Part shown: positions 30,875-43,300 of the stretch, one piece after another
Numbering within the stretch: position 1 is the stretch's first letter
Layout: each line of letters begins with the position of its first letter
Source: Archilochus colubris
Lineage: Eukaryota; Chordata; Aves; Apodiformes; Trochilidae
Assembly: GCA_023079485.1 (NCBI GenBank)
Contig: CM041090.1
Coordinates: forward strand, 7,128,519-7,192,518
Reading direction: 5' to 3'
Length of the DNA: 64,000 nt
Notes under the pieces: generated by a model
Databases searched by the model: none
Told to the model about the DNA's origin: nothing
What the model saw: the letters and a program-made list of their open reading frames with translations, nothing else
Made by a program: the position numbers and the translations under genes

Positions 30875-31330
30875 ATCCTTCCATGCTACCTCCATGTTGT
30901 CTGAACTGAAATGCAACTAACAACCCTCTGCAGATGATTTACAGATCTATCTGCCTCTATTCATACTCAAATTGTAGCCTTTTCCTTTGTTCTATGGATG
31001 TTCTGTTGCCCAGTTATTGAAATCCCAATCAAAACATTTTAGTGCTTTATTTCATGCTGCTTTTGATTCATGGAGCAGACTACAAACATCCTACAGAACT
31101 GAGCTACTCAAGCAGTGTGTGCCAGCAGACCCTGACTTACTCTGCCCATTGAGTCTGGCCAGGCTCAACAGTTTGGTTGGTGACATTGAAACAGTCCCAG
31201 GACAGCATCCCATGTGCTAACATGTCCAACAAAACAGTAACTTGATGAAGTCCAACCTGCTTGACTGAAAACTGTCCATGCCTCAATTTCATTCTAAGCT
31301 GCAGGAGGTTCCTATTGAAGTACAAAAAGA
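30875..31330 (+). mobile_element. Possible ancient LINE (L2-like) remnant
   Basis: CTCTGCAGATGATTTACAG reads ADDLQIYLPL, like the ADD box of LINE reverse transcriptases. Some 120 bases on, TTTCATGCTGCTTTTGATTC translates to text (FHAAFDSWS) like the C-terminal region of L2/CR1-type ORF2. The frames are broken and the match is weak. Confidence 0.3.
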
Positions 31331-31924
31331 TGATTCATTGATCTTAGTTCCGTATGACTTACACCAATACTGTAAGTGTTTTGAAGAGATTACAGCACTC
31401 TGGCAATATTAACAGAGCAATATGTTATTTTCAAAGGAAAATGTTACCAGAATAGATCAAGGTAATTTCTTTGCATATTATATTAAAAACTGAATAAAAC
31501 AAAGGAATCAGAGAGCAAAAAGAATGCTTACCAACACTTCTTTTTAAAACCTACATGGTCATACAAGAGAATTCTGACTTTATCAGAACAGCTTAGCAGT
31601 TTTCTATTACTTTTCTTTCAAATTCTAACAATGCGGTATGTTCTTTCTGACTGCTTACAAATGTGATTTTTAAAATCCTCAGTTAAATCTTTCAAAAAAT
31701 CCTAGCACTGAGGTTTTGGAAATAATTTTCTTTCTATTAGTACATGTAAGTACAAAGCTTTCCTAGAGACCAGATCCAGAACATGAAGAAAAAGGACTGG
31801 AGGTTTGATTGTGTTACATTGCAAATGGAAGTCTCTACATCTATTTATTTCAATACAGAAACTGAAGATATCCAACCTCAGCAATAATTCAGGAAACATT
31901 TAAAAATGAACCACATGTGGACAA

Positions 31925-32073
31925 AAGTGACAGCCTCAATGTCCAGGGCCAGGCTGAATGAGGCTCTAAGCAATCTGATCTAGTGGTAAGTGTTCCTGCC
32001 CATGCAGGGGGCTTGGAACTGGATGATCTCTATGGTACCTCCCAACCCAAACCATTCTACAATACTATGATTC
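31925..32073 (+). mobile_element. CR1 LINE 3' fragment
   Basis: CCAGGCTGAATGAGGCTCTA, CATGCAGGGGGCTTGGAACT and ACCTCCCAACCCAAACCATT are the CR1 3' end in plus orientation, with tail ACTATGATTCC. Confidence 0.88.
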
Positions 32074-32074
32074 C

Positions 32075-33630
32075 ATAGTGTATTTCTGGAAGGCTCTCAG
32101 GTCACATGGTGATGTGAGCTGTATGAAAACTATGTAGGAGAGAATGGAATACAAACTGATGGGGTCTATAGGTCAAAAAAATGTAATTTCACTTGCTGAA
32201 GTTTGGAATTCAGGGGTGAACAACAGTTTCTGATTCAACAGATTCTGTTCAGTGAACAACAGAATTTCATGGCATGCAGGCAAGAAAGCTATATAATTTA
32301 TACTAGTGCAGTTTACATGTGTCTGAAGCTAAGGTAATAATAAAACACAAATCATGAAGAACTTGGTCATTGTCTATACTGAAACTTGCTAGACATGTTA
32401 CATAGCAATAGCTGGTCATCAGTAACTGTAACTACAAAAAATATTCATATAGCTCAGATGCAGGAGATATTAACTTTTCTTCATTCTCACATCAATGTTA
32501 ACGTTGTTAATTATAATTCTAACATAAACCAGTTCACAGAATATGTCAGAATATTCCTCTCAAAATATTATACCTGCAGGTAAGTTCTGATATTTATACT
32601 TACCTGATAGTACATGAAAAAAAGTTGCATTAAAAGTTGAAATGTAAGAATGTTCTATACTTTTATTCCATTTTCTTAATTTTTTGTTTTCTGATTTGAA
32701 GGAAAAAAAATTTCTTCTGTTGCACGTTAAAAATATGGCTGTAGCATTGTCAAGTACAAAGCATGGTTTACAGGATTTCACATTCTTTCTAGAATCTTAA
32801 CCTGGAAGAATCCTAAAGCCCATAACTGACTTTCTGTAATTAAATAATGTCAGCTTCAACTGAAAAGCTGCCACTGTACCATGGCAGCAGTCTAACAGCA
32901 TTCGATGATGCCTCCATACCACAGTTTGTGTCAGGAAGTGATTTTTTTTGTTTTAAAGTTTGGAGACCCTTAATTTGCAGCAGGTGCAGTTCCACACAAA
33001 GAAGACCAGTACTGTCTGGCTAATTCCTCACCTTCCAAAAACTGTATTCCCTAGGTACTGGTGCCAGTTCTCCTGCATCTTTGGGGAAATACAGACCTGA
33101 AAGTTTCAAGGTGCAGGTCTGGGACGACTCAACCTTGTGCTCAGGACCATGCAGTCAGACACTGCTAGGTGGGACGGGGAGCTCTGCTCTGTGCTCCATG
33201 GATGGTACTCTTCAGATGATGCTCCTACATGAGGGGCAGAGTCCTGTGAAAGACAGAAGATATCTTTCCTCACAGGCACTCAGGTTAGGGTGTTGTAAAA
33301 CTGTGAAGGACAACGTAGATGAATTCCACCTGCTTAGCCAGTTGCTTTTTAGGGGGGTTGGTGATGCTGAAGAGTAGGAGAAGAAAATTCTCCTGTTTCC
33401 CATTGTCTTCTGGTGCTGAAGAGAGGTCTAATAGTTCAAGTGAGAAGCAGGAGCTCTCCTATTTTCAGTGTTGCTCGGGTAGAAGCAAGAGAGAGCAAAT
33501 AATAAAACCTCATAGAGCCTAGTAAAAACCATCCTAAAGAAAAAAAAAATTATCTAAGAACATAATTTTTGGAAATCCAGCAGAAATCACTTAGCATTTA
33601 CGGGGGACACCGCAAGCCGTAAGCATTGGG
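32075..33630. other. Unrecognised sequence upstream of DCAF5
   Basis: AT-rich DNA with no recognised gene or repeat. A plus-strand frame at 33081-33377 has no similarity that I can see. Confidence 0.4.
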
Positions 33631-33632
33631 TG

Positions 33633-33664
33633 TGTATATATATGTGTATATATATATAAATATT
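33633..33664. repeat. TA/GTAT microsatellite
   Basis: Alternating GTGTATATATATGTG and TATATATATA run directly into an AT-rich stretch that borders the DCAF5 CpG island. Confidence 0.85.
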
Positions 33665-34051
33665 TTAATTTTTTTTTCCTCTCATTCTCCCTCGGTGAGT
33701 TGTCCGCAGGACCCGGCGGGGGAGGGGGCGGAGGCGGGGGCAGCCGTGGTTCCACAGCGATCCCTTCCCCCTTCACCTGCCCCGGCTCCTCTGAGGAGCT
33801 CACCCCGCGTCCGCGAGCAGCGGGAAACGTCCTTCCGCAGGTCCCCGGAGCGGCGAATGTGCCCGTGTGTGCGTGTGTGTCCGTCCCCCGCGCCGTTACG
33901 GCGGCGAGTTAAAAAGCGGCGGCGGTAGCAGCGACAGCGACGTTAGAGCCGGGCCGGGAGGCGCGGGCTGCAGCTGAGGATCAGCTGCTGAGGGGAGCGG
34001 GGAGGAGCCAGCGGGATCAGGAAGCGGCGGAGTGTCTAACACCTCTCTGCC

Positions 34052-34063
34052 ATGGCTGGCTAA
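34052..34063 (+). other. Minimal uORF (three codons) in DCAF5 leader
   Basis: ATG GCT GGC TAA lies in an optimal context (GCCATGG), 128 bases upstream of the DCAF5 start. It is relevant only if transcription begins upstream of 34052, which the extent of the CpG island makes likely. Confidence 0.55.
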
Positions 34064-34109
34064 AGAAAAATCATCATAACCATAACAAGGGGGGAAGCGG
34101 GGGAGGGGA

Positions 34110-34130
34110 GGCGGCGGCGGCGGCGGCGGG
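34110..34130 (+). repeat. (GGC)7 trinucleotide run in DCAF5 leader
   Basis: Seven GGC units within an otherwise G-rich leader 50 bases before the start codon. Such runs can form stable RNA structure and vary in length. Confidence 0.85.
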
Positions 34131-34179
34131 GGAAGGGGCGGCGGGGGAAGGAGCGGTGGGGAGCGGCGCAGGCGGCAGC

Positions 34180-34393
34180 ATGAAGAGGAGAGGCGTCCGG
34201 GGGGGCAGCATGCGGTCGGTGGTGGGGTTCCTGTCCCAGCGGGGCTTGGAGGGGGACCCCCTGCTCACTCAGGACTTCCAGCGGAGACGCCTGCGGGGCT
34301 GCAGGAACCTCTACAAGAAGGACCTTCTGGGCCACTTCGGCTGTGTCAATGCCATTGAATTCTCCAACAATGGAGGCCAGTGGCTGGTCTCAG
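34180..34393 (+). CDS. DCAF5: DCAF5 coding exon 1
   Basis: It starts at the ATG 34180 (A at -3) and ends at TCAG before GTAAAG, giving 71 codons plus one base. A second in-frame ATG at 34210 (codon 11) has almost the same context, GGCAGCATG in both cases. The mammalian protein also has a Met at position 11, so either could be used. [12 protein letters not shown] and [14 protein letters not shown] are diagnostic. Confidence 0.96.
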
Positions 34394-37300
34394 GTAAAGC
34401 CAGCGTTCCCCGTCCCTCGCCCCCTCCCGCCACCCCCTCCCCAGAAAGCATCTTCCTCCTCCTCAGCCGCCTCCCCCGAGGCCCAGGGGGAGGGGAGCCG
34501 CGACGGCGCTCAGAGTCGTTTCTCAAACCCACCGGTGCCCGGGAATAATGTTTCCCAAGTAGAGATCTAAAATGGTTGACAGGTTTTAAATTCTACTATT
34601 TATTGGGGGGAGGTAGAGGAGGGGGGGGGGAGCCACGGACAAAGTTTTTCCGAGAGTGTTTCCAGGGCACGGAGGGTAAAAGCAGGGGGTGCCCCTTTAT
34701 TTGATGGCTCGCGTGTTTTGCTCTTTAAAAGATTATTATTTGGGGGTTACGACGGCGGAGGGGAAGCATCCCCGCGGCGTTCATTGTGGGTGCCGGATGG
34801 CATTTGCCAGAGCCGTGCCCGGGCCAGCTCCCCAGGGTACGGGCGGGGGTCAGCGGTCGCTGCCGGGGGATGGGCGGGCTGCGGGCCGGAGTTCTGCCGG
34901 GGGGGCTCTGGCGTCCCGCTCGGTTTAATTGAGGCACTGGTCACTTTGGGACCAGCACCCCCCAAGCTTCCCCTCCCCATCTCCTTTTGGGGGAGGGGAG
35001 TAAGGTTTTGTTTTGTTCCTCCTCCTTCCTCCCCTTGTGGGGCGCGTTTGGACAGGGGGAAGATTATTTTCGTGGTGACGTTTTTTGGGTTCAGGTCCTC
35101 CCTGTTGCTCGCCCGGGGCTGAGGGAGCCATGGGGGTGGGGGATGCTGTCAGGTAGGAAGGAGGCGAGGGCTTGACATCAGCTGCGACACTGAGGACGAG
35201 GGGAAGGCTCAGCACCCCCTTCCCCCCCAACCAGGGAGGGGCTGCGGGGCTCAGCCGCCGGCTGCCCGCCTCCCCCCACCCTAGTAGCTCTTGGCGCAGG
35301 TGCCTTTCCCTCCTTCCCCGCCTCCAGGCTCGGAGGGGCGGCGGGGAAAGAGGCAACTTCAGGCCGGGGCCTGGCCGGGCGCTGCAGGCCGCAGTCTCCT
35401 CGGGCGGCTCTTAGCGACAGGCCGGGGAATCGAGGGCCTATCCCGCCCGCTGCGGGGCACGGTGCGGTGTCCCGGGGACTCAGGCCTTGAGGGGCAAGGG
35501 GGGGGTCCTCTCCCGCCGAGCCGGCGGACCCCGCGCCCTCTCTGCGAGAGGACAGAGCCCCTCGGGGCGGCGGGAAGGGGACTGTCCCTGCGGATGGCCA
35601 GGCCTCCTTGTGCAGTGTCCATTGCAGGCCGCGGGTGATGCGTCCCGGCCTCCCCACGCCCCCGGGGGAAGCGGGCTGAGGGACCGGCCCCCCCCTCCCT
35701 CCCTTCCCCCGGTATGGGGCTGCCGGCAGCTCCCTCTCCCGGGGAGGGTCCGTTCCCGGTCGTGTGGGGCAACGGCCTTCGGGGGAACCGCAGGGCTCCT
35801 TAGCTTAAGGCCGTGTCAGCTTTGCTGCAAGTGGTCCCTTGCAAGAGGGTAGTGGCCTGGTTCCCAGCAGAGGGGTGGAGGAGGGGCGGCAGGGTCTCGG
35901 ATTTGCCTGGCCTGCCTCTGGTGGGCTGTAAGTGGCGACAAGGACGACTGCAGAAGTGATGCGGGCATGGCTGAGTGGGCTGCTTGTTGCCTTGCCGAGG
36001 TGTCCGGGCAGAGGCGGGCTCTGTCACAAAGTATCAGTAATAACTCCAGAAATATCACTAGAAGTCAATTAAAAACAAGTTGTGGGGTTTTGGTTATCTT
36101 TAAGCAAGGGCAGAATAGAAACACCTTATAACCATTTCTGTGGGAACTGATACATTGAGATGTTCCTAAATTTAACTTTCTTACCTGGAGAAAGTTAAAA
36201 GCCTAAGCCCAGGATTTTTGAAGCAAGTGTCCATCACGGATCTTAGTATTCCTGTCTGGGTGTCTTTTACCTATATGCACTTGCAACTTTTGAGATATGC
36301 ATCAATTTATCTTGTGAATATACATATATATTCATACGCACACATATGTATGTATATTCAGGGCAATATTGGAAGGGAATGGAGTTCCTAGATGTACCAG
36401 AGTTGGTGTGCTTGTTTGTACAGATCCTTCTGCAGAAGTAAGCAGAGCTATGTATTTCTGCTTATAATGTGCTACAGAGAGCTCAAATACATCTGTTGTT
36501 GCTTTTTTTAACCCCTCATAATAAGTGATGGGAAAACCATCAGTACTTTCTGTTTTTGCTTTAGAAGGCCTCGGGAGACACTTCAGATCTTGTCATATCA
36601 TTGATGCACTTTCCTGTGTTGAAAAGTGGAAGCATAAAAAGTTGAGGGCTGCAAGGGACTTTTTTTACCATTAATTTTGTCCAAACTGTTTGAGTCAAGG
36701 TAGCTGCAGTGAGAGCATGGAGGCAGATTTCCCATCTGGTGAACACCACAAGATGTGTAGGTTAAATGAAGTCTTTCAGACCATGCCCAGTTTTCAATTT
36801 CCTAACTCCTCATAAAGCTACAGAGTGTTCAAGGGTGGTAGGCTTTTCCTCCATACGTAGGAATGGTGCTAGAGTTGTGCCCTTTTAAATTTCATGACAT
36901 GACGAGGAATCAAGTTAAAAAGTTAGGGGTGGAAAGAGGATGCTTAAGTTACTTATGTCATTAGTGCACAAATTTGGGGGATAATTAAGAGCAGACTACC
37001 TTAAATCTCCTTGTATTGATGCCCTGAGAAAATTAAAAGCTCTAATTATGGTAGCTGTTTTTAACAAAGTTTTATGTTATCTGTGACTATAAGGTCAATA
37101 ATGGCAGGTGATTTGTTAAGAATAAGAAATTAAAAGGTGAGAAGTGTATGGATACTCTGTTCATGCCATTATAAGCCCAGGCTCCATTAAAATTACACTC
37201 AAAACACTCCTTTTTTAAGGTCATACTTAATCTTGAAATTGTGAAATAGCAAAGGCAGGGAAAAAAATGGTGAGAATGAGTGCTCAGATGAAAGGTAAAA

Positions 37301-40300
37301 GCAGGGTATAAGCTGTCTCTAATCTGAAGTTTTCTGGAAGAGTTGCTTCAGAAGACTTTCAAATGCAGATAAAGCCTTAGAATAGATGGCATGTGGGTCT
37401 CTTCCTCAAAATAGTCAGTGTGCTGAGGTAAGGATGAGATGTTAGATGCTTCCATCTGCGCTTCTAACAGCTAAGAGAGTTAACAGGGATATCTGAGTGT
37501 GTGAAAAGGGAGAGTGCAAGCAGTCCTTTTGGTTCTTCAGTCTTAAGTAATATGCATAATCTTTACCCAGAGAAGAAATCTACTGTAGCTAACTGACTTG
37601 TTAACAACTTAGACCTTGTTAGAGCTCTTTTAACTACAGCTAATACCGTGCATTCAGAGTGGCTAAACCAATGCCCTTTAAATTCTAGCTTGCATCCAAA
37701 TTAGTGCTGTTCTCATCAGTATTGGCTGGAATGCTTTTCTTGGGCATCTGTCCCACATTTTATGATTTACTTGTTTTTTATGTATCTGCTGGAAGCAAGT
37801 TTTAAGGGTAATGATTACTGTTTCAGTAAACACTTCAAACTGCTTGAACGGGGTTTATATTACAGTTCCAGATGGTTTTCCTGTTAGGATTTTGGAGAGA
37901 ACTTCAGTGTAGACAAGCCTCAGCAGGCCTTTTGAAAGTGTGTTTGAAAATTTTTGGTATCTTAATTGCTTTAAATCTTCTATTGGAGGGTACACATTTA
38001 ATAGAAATTAATTTTGTTACTAACTAACTGTGTTTTCAAGTAAAGAAGTTGAGGTCAACAGATTGGGATGGGAGCCAGTCTGTAGGCTTTTCCTTGTACC
38101 TGTGTGGTACTCAGCAGTGTCACCCTAGAAAGGGGTAGAAAGAGAGAAACACCTAATGTTTGAGGGCAGGAGTGCATAAGGACAGGGATTTAAAAAGAAA
38201 AAAAGAGAGAGAGAAATGGGAAGAAGAGGAGGATACACAGGAGAAGATCAGAAGATCGTAGAATCATAGGGGAGTTTGAATTAGAAGGGACCTTAATGAT
38301 CATAGAGTTCCCACACCCCCTGCCATGGGCCACTGGACCAGGCTGCTCAAAGCCCCATCCAACCTGGCTTCCAGGAGGGAAGGAATGCTTCCAGGGAGGA
38401 GGCAGTCACAACTTCTCTGGGCAAACTGTGACAGTCTCTCACCACCCTCATTGTAAAAATTTCTTCCTAATATCTAATCTAAATTTACCCTCTTTCAGTT
38501 TAAAATCATTGCTCCTCATCCTGTCACTATGTGTCCTTGTAAAAAGTCCCTCCCCATCTTTCCTGTAGGCTCTTCAGGTACTGGAAGGCTGCTGTAAGGT
38601 CTCCCCAGAGCCTTCTCCAGGCTGAACAACCCCAACTCTCTCAGCCTGTCTCCGTAGGAGAGGTACTCCAGCTCTCTGATCATCTTTGTGCCTCTCCTCT
38701 GGACTTGCTCCAAACAGCTCCATGTCCTTCTTGTGTTGAGGGCTCCAATGTGTGATGTGACAAGTAGAAAAGACCTGTCTGTAGAATGACACGGGTGAAA
38801 AGGAAAGCTTAATGTTTAAGGAATGTGCACATAGGCTGAAATTAGTTAAAACTAGCTGCTGGATGGAGTTGAGAGAGTTCATTGGGCAAAATGTGTCTTT
38901 GCAACACTTTATATCCTACATAGTGGTATTTTTCTGCTAACAGTTTGGGAAACGTAACTGTTCATGCATGGAAATTAAATTCACCATGCAATGATATGCA
39001 ACTGACTTTTACCCTCAGATGTGCCAATCATCTCCTCCTGAAATTTAGCTTCTAAAAATCATCTTTACTTAGTCTATGTAATAGGTTTTCTTTCTCGCAT
39101 CCTTAAGTTTGGTGAATGTGTTTTCCTATTAATTTATCTGTCACTTTTCATGCCTACTATCTCTTGCAAACATGAGTATCTTTATCAGAACCTCCCACTT
39201 TTTTCCCCCTCTACTTTAAACTGTGCTTTCAAGATAACTTCTGGGAACTACTGTAATCTGAGGTTTACTTAATCCATGCATATGTTCTATTTCTCTCACC
39301 AGATAATGCAAAAATTAATAGCTCTTCTATGATCGTAAGCTTGTAGGGATGCAAAAAGCACTGGAAATTCAACTGGCATTTGGCTGCCATGTAAATCTGA
39401 AGGAACGTGAGCCAGAAACAGGGGAATGGGGTGACCTTAGCAAAGGTAGTAGAGTGTTACTTCTGAAGTAAGGGGATTGATCAAAGGGGATCAAGTAAAG
39501 AGGGGGCAGACTTAGTCTTGGTCTCTTACTATCAAGCAGAATTCTGTGTGAGAAGGTGCCTTAGGTCCAGTTATTATATGATGTTTTCATCAATGCCTGT
39601 GAAATTATAACATTTAAGGTGATATCAGGAAAAGCAGCAATAAGTTCAAAGGGTAGGAGTCAATTATAAAGTTAATTAAGAGATATAGTCTGGAAAAAGT
39701 GTCATGTAGTTTAATAGCAACAAGTGCAAATTACAGCACATGAATAAAAATAGTCACCTGTACACATGTACTACGGTGACTAGACCGTAGTCATGTAGAA
39801 GAGGATCCAGATGTGGTAGTAGATCACAACATAAATATTATCAGAGATAAAGCATGTGAAGTAATGGTGCTGCTGGGATGTCAGATGGAGCACTGTGTTC
39901 AATTTTGGGCATAGTATTTTGAGAAAGATGTGGACAAATTTGAGAAAGTTCAGAAGAGGGTATGAAGAATGATCAGAGGTCTAGAAAAAGGAAAGTCTGA
40001 ATGAAAAAAGTCTATTTATTCTAGAGAAAGCAAAGTAGGTACAGATGCAACTCTTATGTTGCATGAAAGTGTTACTACTTATTATTACATAAGGTTGCAA
40101 ACTTTTCCATGTCTGTCAGGAACAGGACAAAGAAATGGTCTTCAATTACAGGTAGAAAGATTTTAGAAGGCTACTTGGTCTTACTTTTCTTCTTCATGCT
40201 GTATTTCATTCTCTTATTTCTCCTGTCTGTTGTTTGTAATACGGCACTTGTACAGCTTAAAATCATAAACTGTTATGATGGAATCATCTGAACAGGGGGA

Positions 40301-43300
40301 AGGAATAGGGAAGGAGAGGTTTCTCTGACAGTTGATTTTCTGCCAGGCCAACTTCTTTAACCTACTCTCCCTCTGGCTGCTTCACCACTGAACTGGGAAA
40401 GGAAAAATTCAGGAGTGCATGGCAAGGGGGGTGGGATTATATGTAAGGTCAAACTGCACCCTTAGGCTAGATACTAGGATAATCTGCCTAATAGCAAGGA
40501 TAATGAAGCACTGAAATAGGCTGCCTAAGGAGGGTGTCATTTTTACCTCAGTGCAGGTTTTTTAAGTGCAAGAAAGACCACACATATACTGGGAGTAATT
40601 CTAATACAGTCTGGTCTTTTACCCATGGCTGAGGTCAACTTCTTGAAATGCTGTTCAGTCACACTTTCTGTGGTTCATGCAGCTTCTTGAGTAGATAGAA
40701 GCAATATGATTAATCTTTTTATGTTATGGTTTAGAAATGCTGTCTGTTTGCCATGTAGGTTCTTCAAGTGAGTGAACCTGGTATGGCAGATAAAGAGGAG
40801 TAGTGACCTTGAGCTTGGTCCACAATCAGCAAGGTTAATGCAGTTTAAAACTGCAGTTTTTAAGTCCTGTTGAGGATGATTTTGAAGTGTTTTTGTTAGC
40901 ACACAAGAGCTCAAGTGTTTCATGAGCTACACAGATACTGTTTAGACTAGATTTGCTTTTGGTAAGGGTATATTCTGTCCCTCTTCTAAGAGTTTTAGGA
41001 CTAATACAAATGGTTCTGGACTAGAGGTAGGTGACTATTACTATAAGGTAGACTTCTTCCATATTTAATTGTGTATAAGTTTAGTGATTACCTCTTTAGA
41101 AGGTAACCAGATCAGGAAACATTTTGGGGGAGAATTAGTCTAAAAGCAATGCCAAACTAGAATGCTTTGATTTAGGAATTGTGAAGGCAGGAAACTGTGC
41201 AGAAATCTATGCCATGCCGAGTCATCTGGGACCTATTCAGTTACCTAGAATGGGTGTAGTCTACCTGCAGAGTTTGTCTGTGCTACTTTAAAAAAAAAAC
41301 AACAAGTAAATAAATAGCCAAAAAAAAAAAAACAACTTTTTTGGGGAGGCTTTTTTTTCTTTTTCTTTTCTTTGCCAGATCTTAGGGTGTGCAGCACATG
41401 CAAACCATTCTGAAGCAGGCTAACAGTGAAGAAGACAAGGCACTTACAAGTCTTCTGGGACATCTGCTTTGGGCCCATAGAAACTAGGAGGCTATCAGGG
41501 TTGAATGTAAAGTGTTTGTCTACTTCAGAATCTATTTCAGGATATCTATCCCAAGATTTTAAATGCAAGCTTTCTTTCTAGATACGTTCTATTATGTATC
41601 TTCTGGGTAGAAATCTTTAATTCTGCCTATGTCTCCCATCAACATCAGTCAGAAGGCCTGAAATATTCCAGTGACTTGGGACATTGGCACAGGGAAGATG
41701 TGTGTCTTTGTATTTTTCATTCATGTGTGCTTGTAAAAAATAAACTGAATACTGCTTTTCTCTGCATCAAGAGTAATATGAGAAGGTGAAAACATTTCTA
41801 GCCTCTCTGACCACAAATACTTCTTTAGTCTGTCTTCCTGTCTCACTTTGACTTAGAATGCAGAAGGAGGTTTGACCCATAATGAATGTTGAAGTGCTTG
41901 ACTAATTAGGTGTTTTAAAATGTGGTTCCTTTCTGAAAAGGAACTGTACATGGCATAATACGATACTTAGGTGGGTCACACAAACTTTTACTTTTCAACT
42001 TGTCAGTCATGCAGTCCTAGACAGAATCTGCCAAATAAGATGAAGTTGAAGCTGTTTCCATTTGTAGATTTTAATCTTACTACTTCTGGCACCATGAACT
42101 GAAAAATTAGGAATTCAAGACTTCATGTGCAGCTGCGGTTCTGGAAAATCCACATGTGAACCCTGGGGGCTAAGGTATTTTCACAGAATCTTGCAGATTT
42201 GTCACAGTTGAAAAAGACCTCCAAGATCACCAAGTCCAACTGTCAACCCAGAAAAAAACACCATGCCCAGGACAGCATGTCCTGAAGTGCTATATCTACA
42301 TATTTTCTTGATTCCTAGTTATGGTTAATCCACCAGCTTCCTGGGAAGCCTGTTCTGGTGCCTGACTACTCTCAATAAATTAATTCTTCCAAATATCTAG
42401 TCTAAACTTCAGGCCATTTCCTTCAGTTCTACTGTTATTTTGTATGAGGCTGTATATCCCCATTTCCCAGATGTGTATAAAGCTGTTGCTGTGTGCTCTG
42501 TGTCATGTGAAGAACATAACTCTTGCCATACACAGTTAATAGTGTCTTTTGGGAAACATTGTGGAGTAACCACAGGTTGTGCAGTAGGTTCCAGTGCTTT
42601 TTTGAGAAGTGTTGAGTGGCTTCTGCTTCACATGTTTTAAAATAGGTATATGTGCACAATATATGCACCATAAATTGAAAACATCTTAATCTGCATTCAG
42701 TGATTACCTGTACATAATGAATGCTGTAGGCCTGGAGTTTCCTATAATTCTCAGACTGGTAACTTGTGTTGCATAACATGTCTGATGAAACGTGGTCGTC
42801 TACAAGGAACATAAAAGCTGTAAATACTCACATTTTCTTTGCTGTCTTCCTGTATACCTGTCTGTACGTGTGTGCCTCCCTCTTTCTGCCCTCTTACTGT
42901 AACTTCAAAGAGTCAGATTCTGGTAGCTTGAATTTACTGTTAAAGTGAGACACCCAGATGATGTGCTAGCAGGTAGGAGGATGTGTAGACTTACTGCAGT
43001 GTTTTTGCAAATTGATTTGCTACAGTAACAACAACAGTACATTATTATCTTTTGCTTTGAAAGGTCTTTTAAGGAAGTCTTGAAAGACAGTGTATGTTGT
43101 CTGATAGAAGCAATGTTGGTGTACAGCAAGCAGCCTTGAATGGGACTTAATTGTTTGCCAGGTAGTGATAACATTAAGACCTGGCTGTTGGCAGCTTTGG
43201 AAAGTATCTGCTTTAAGTGTGACAATCAGTTCTTGATTTTAGTGTAACTAACATGGTCATGTATTTCAGCAGCCATGTATTCCTATGTCTGATTATTACT

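Larger units (their letters stand above)
33690..35850. promoter_or_regulatory. DCAF5: CpG island and promoter of DCAF5
   Basis: About 2.1 kb of very GC- and CpG-rich DNA covers the upstream region, exon 1 and the first 1.4 kb of intron 1. No TATA box is apparent. The transcription start is probably between 33.8 and 34.0 kb but cannot be fixed from sequence. Long open frames in it are products of composition. Confidence 0.88.

Noticed and set aside
33081..33377. 98-codon plus-strand frame upstream of DCAF5
   Set aside because: No similarity, no CpG island and no splice link to exon 1.
34060..34548. Overlapping minus-strand and extended plus-strand frames at DCAF5 exon 1
   Set aside because: The plus-strand frame past 34393 reads into intron 1 beyond a good donor. 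Minus-strand frames are shadows of GC-rich sequence.
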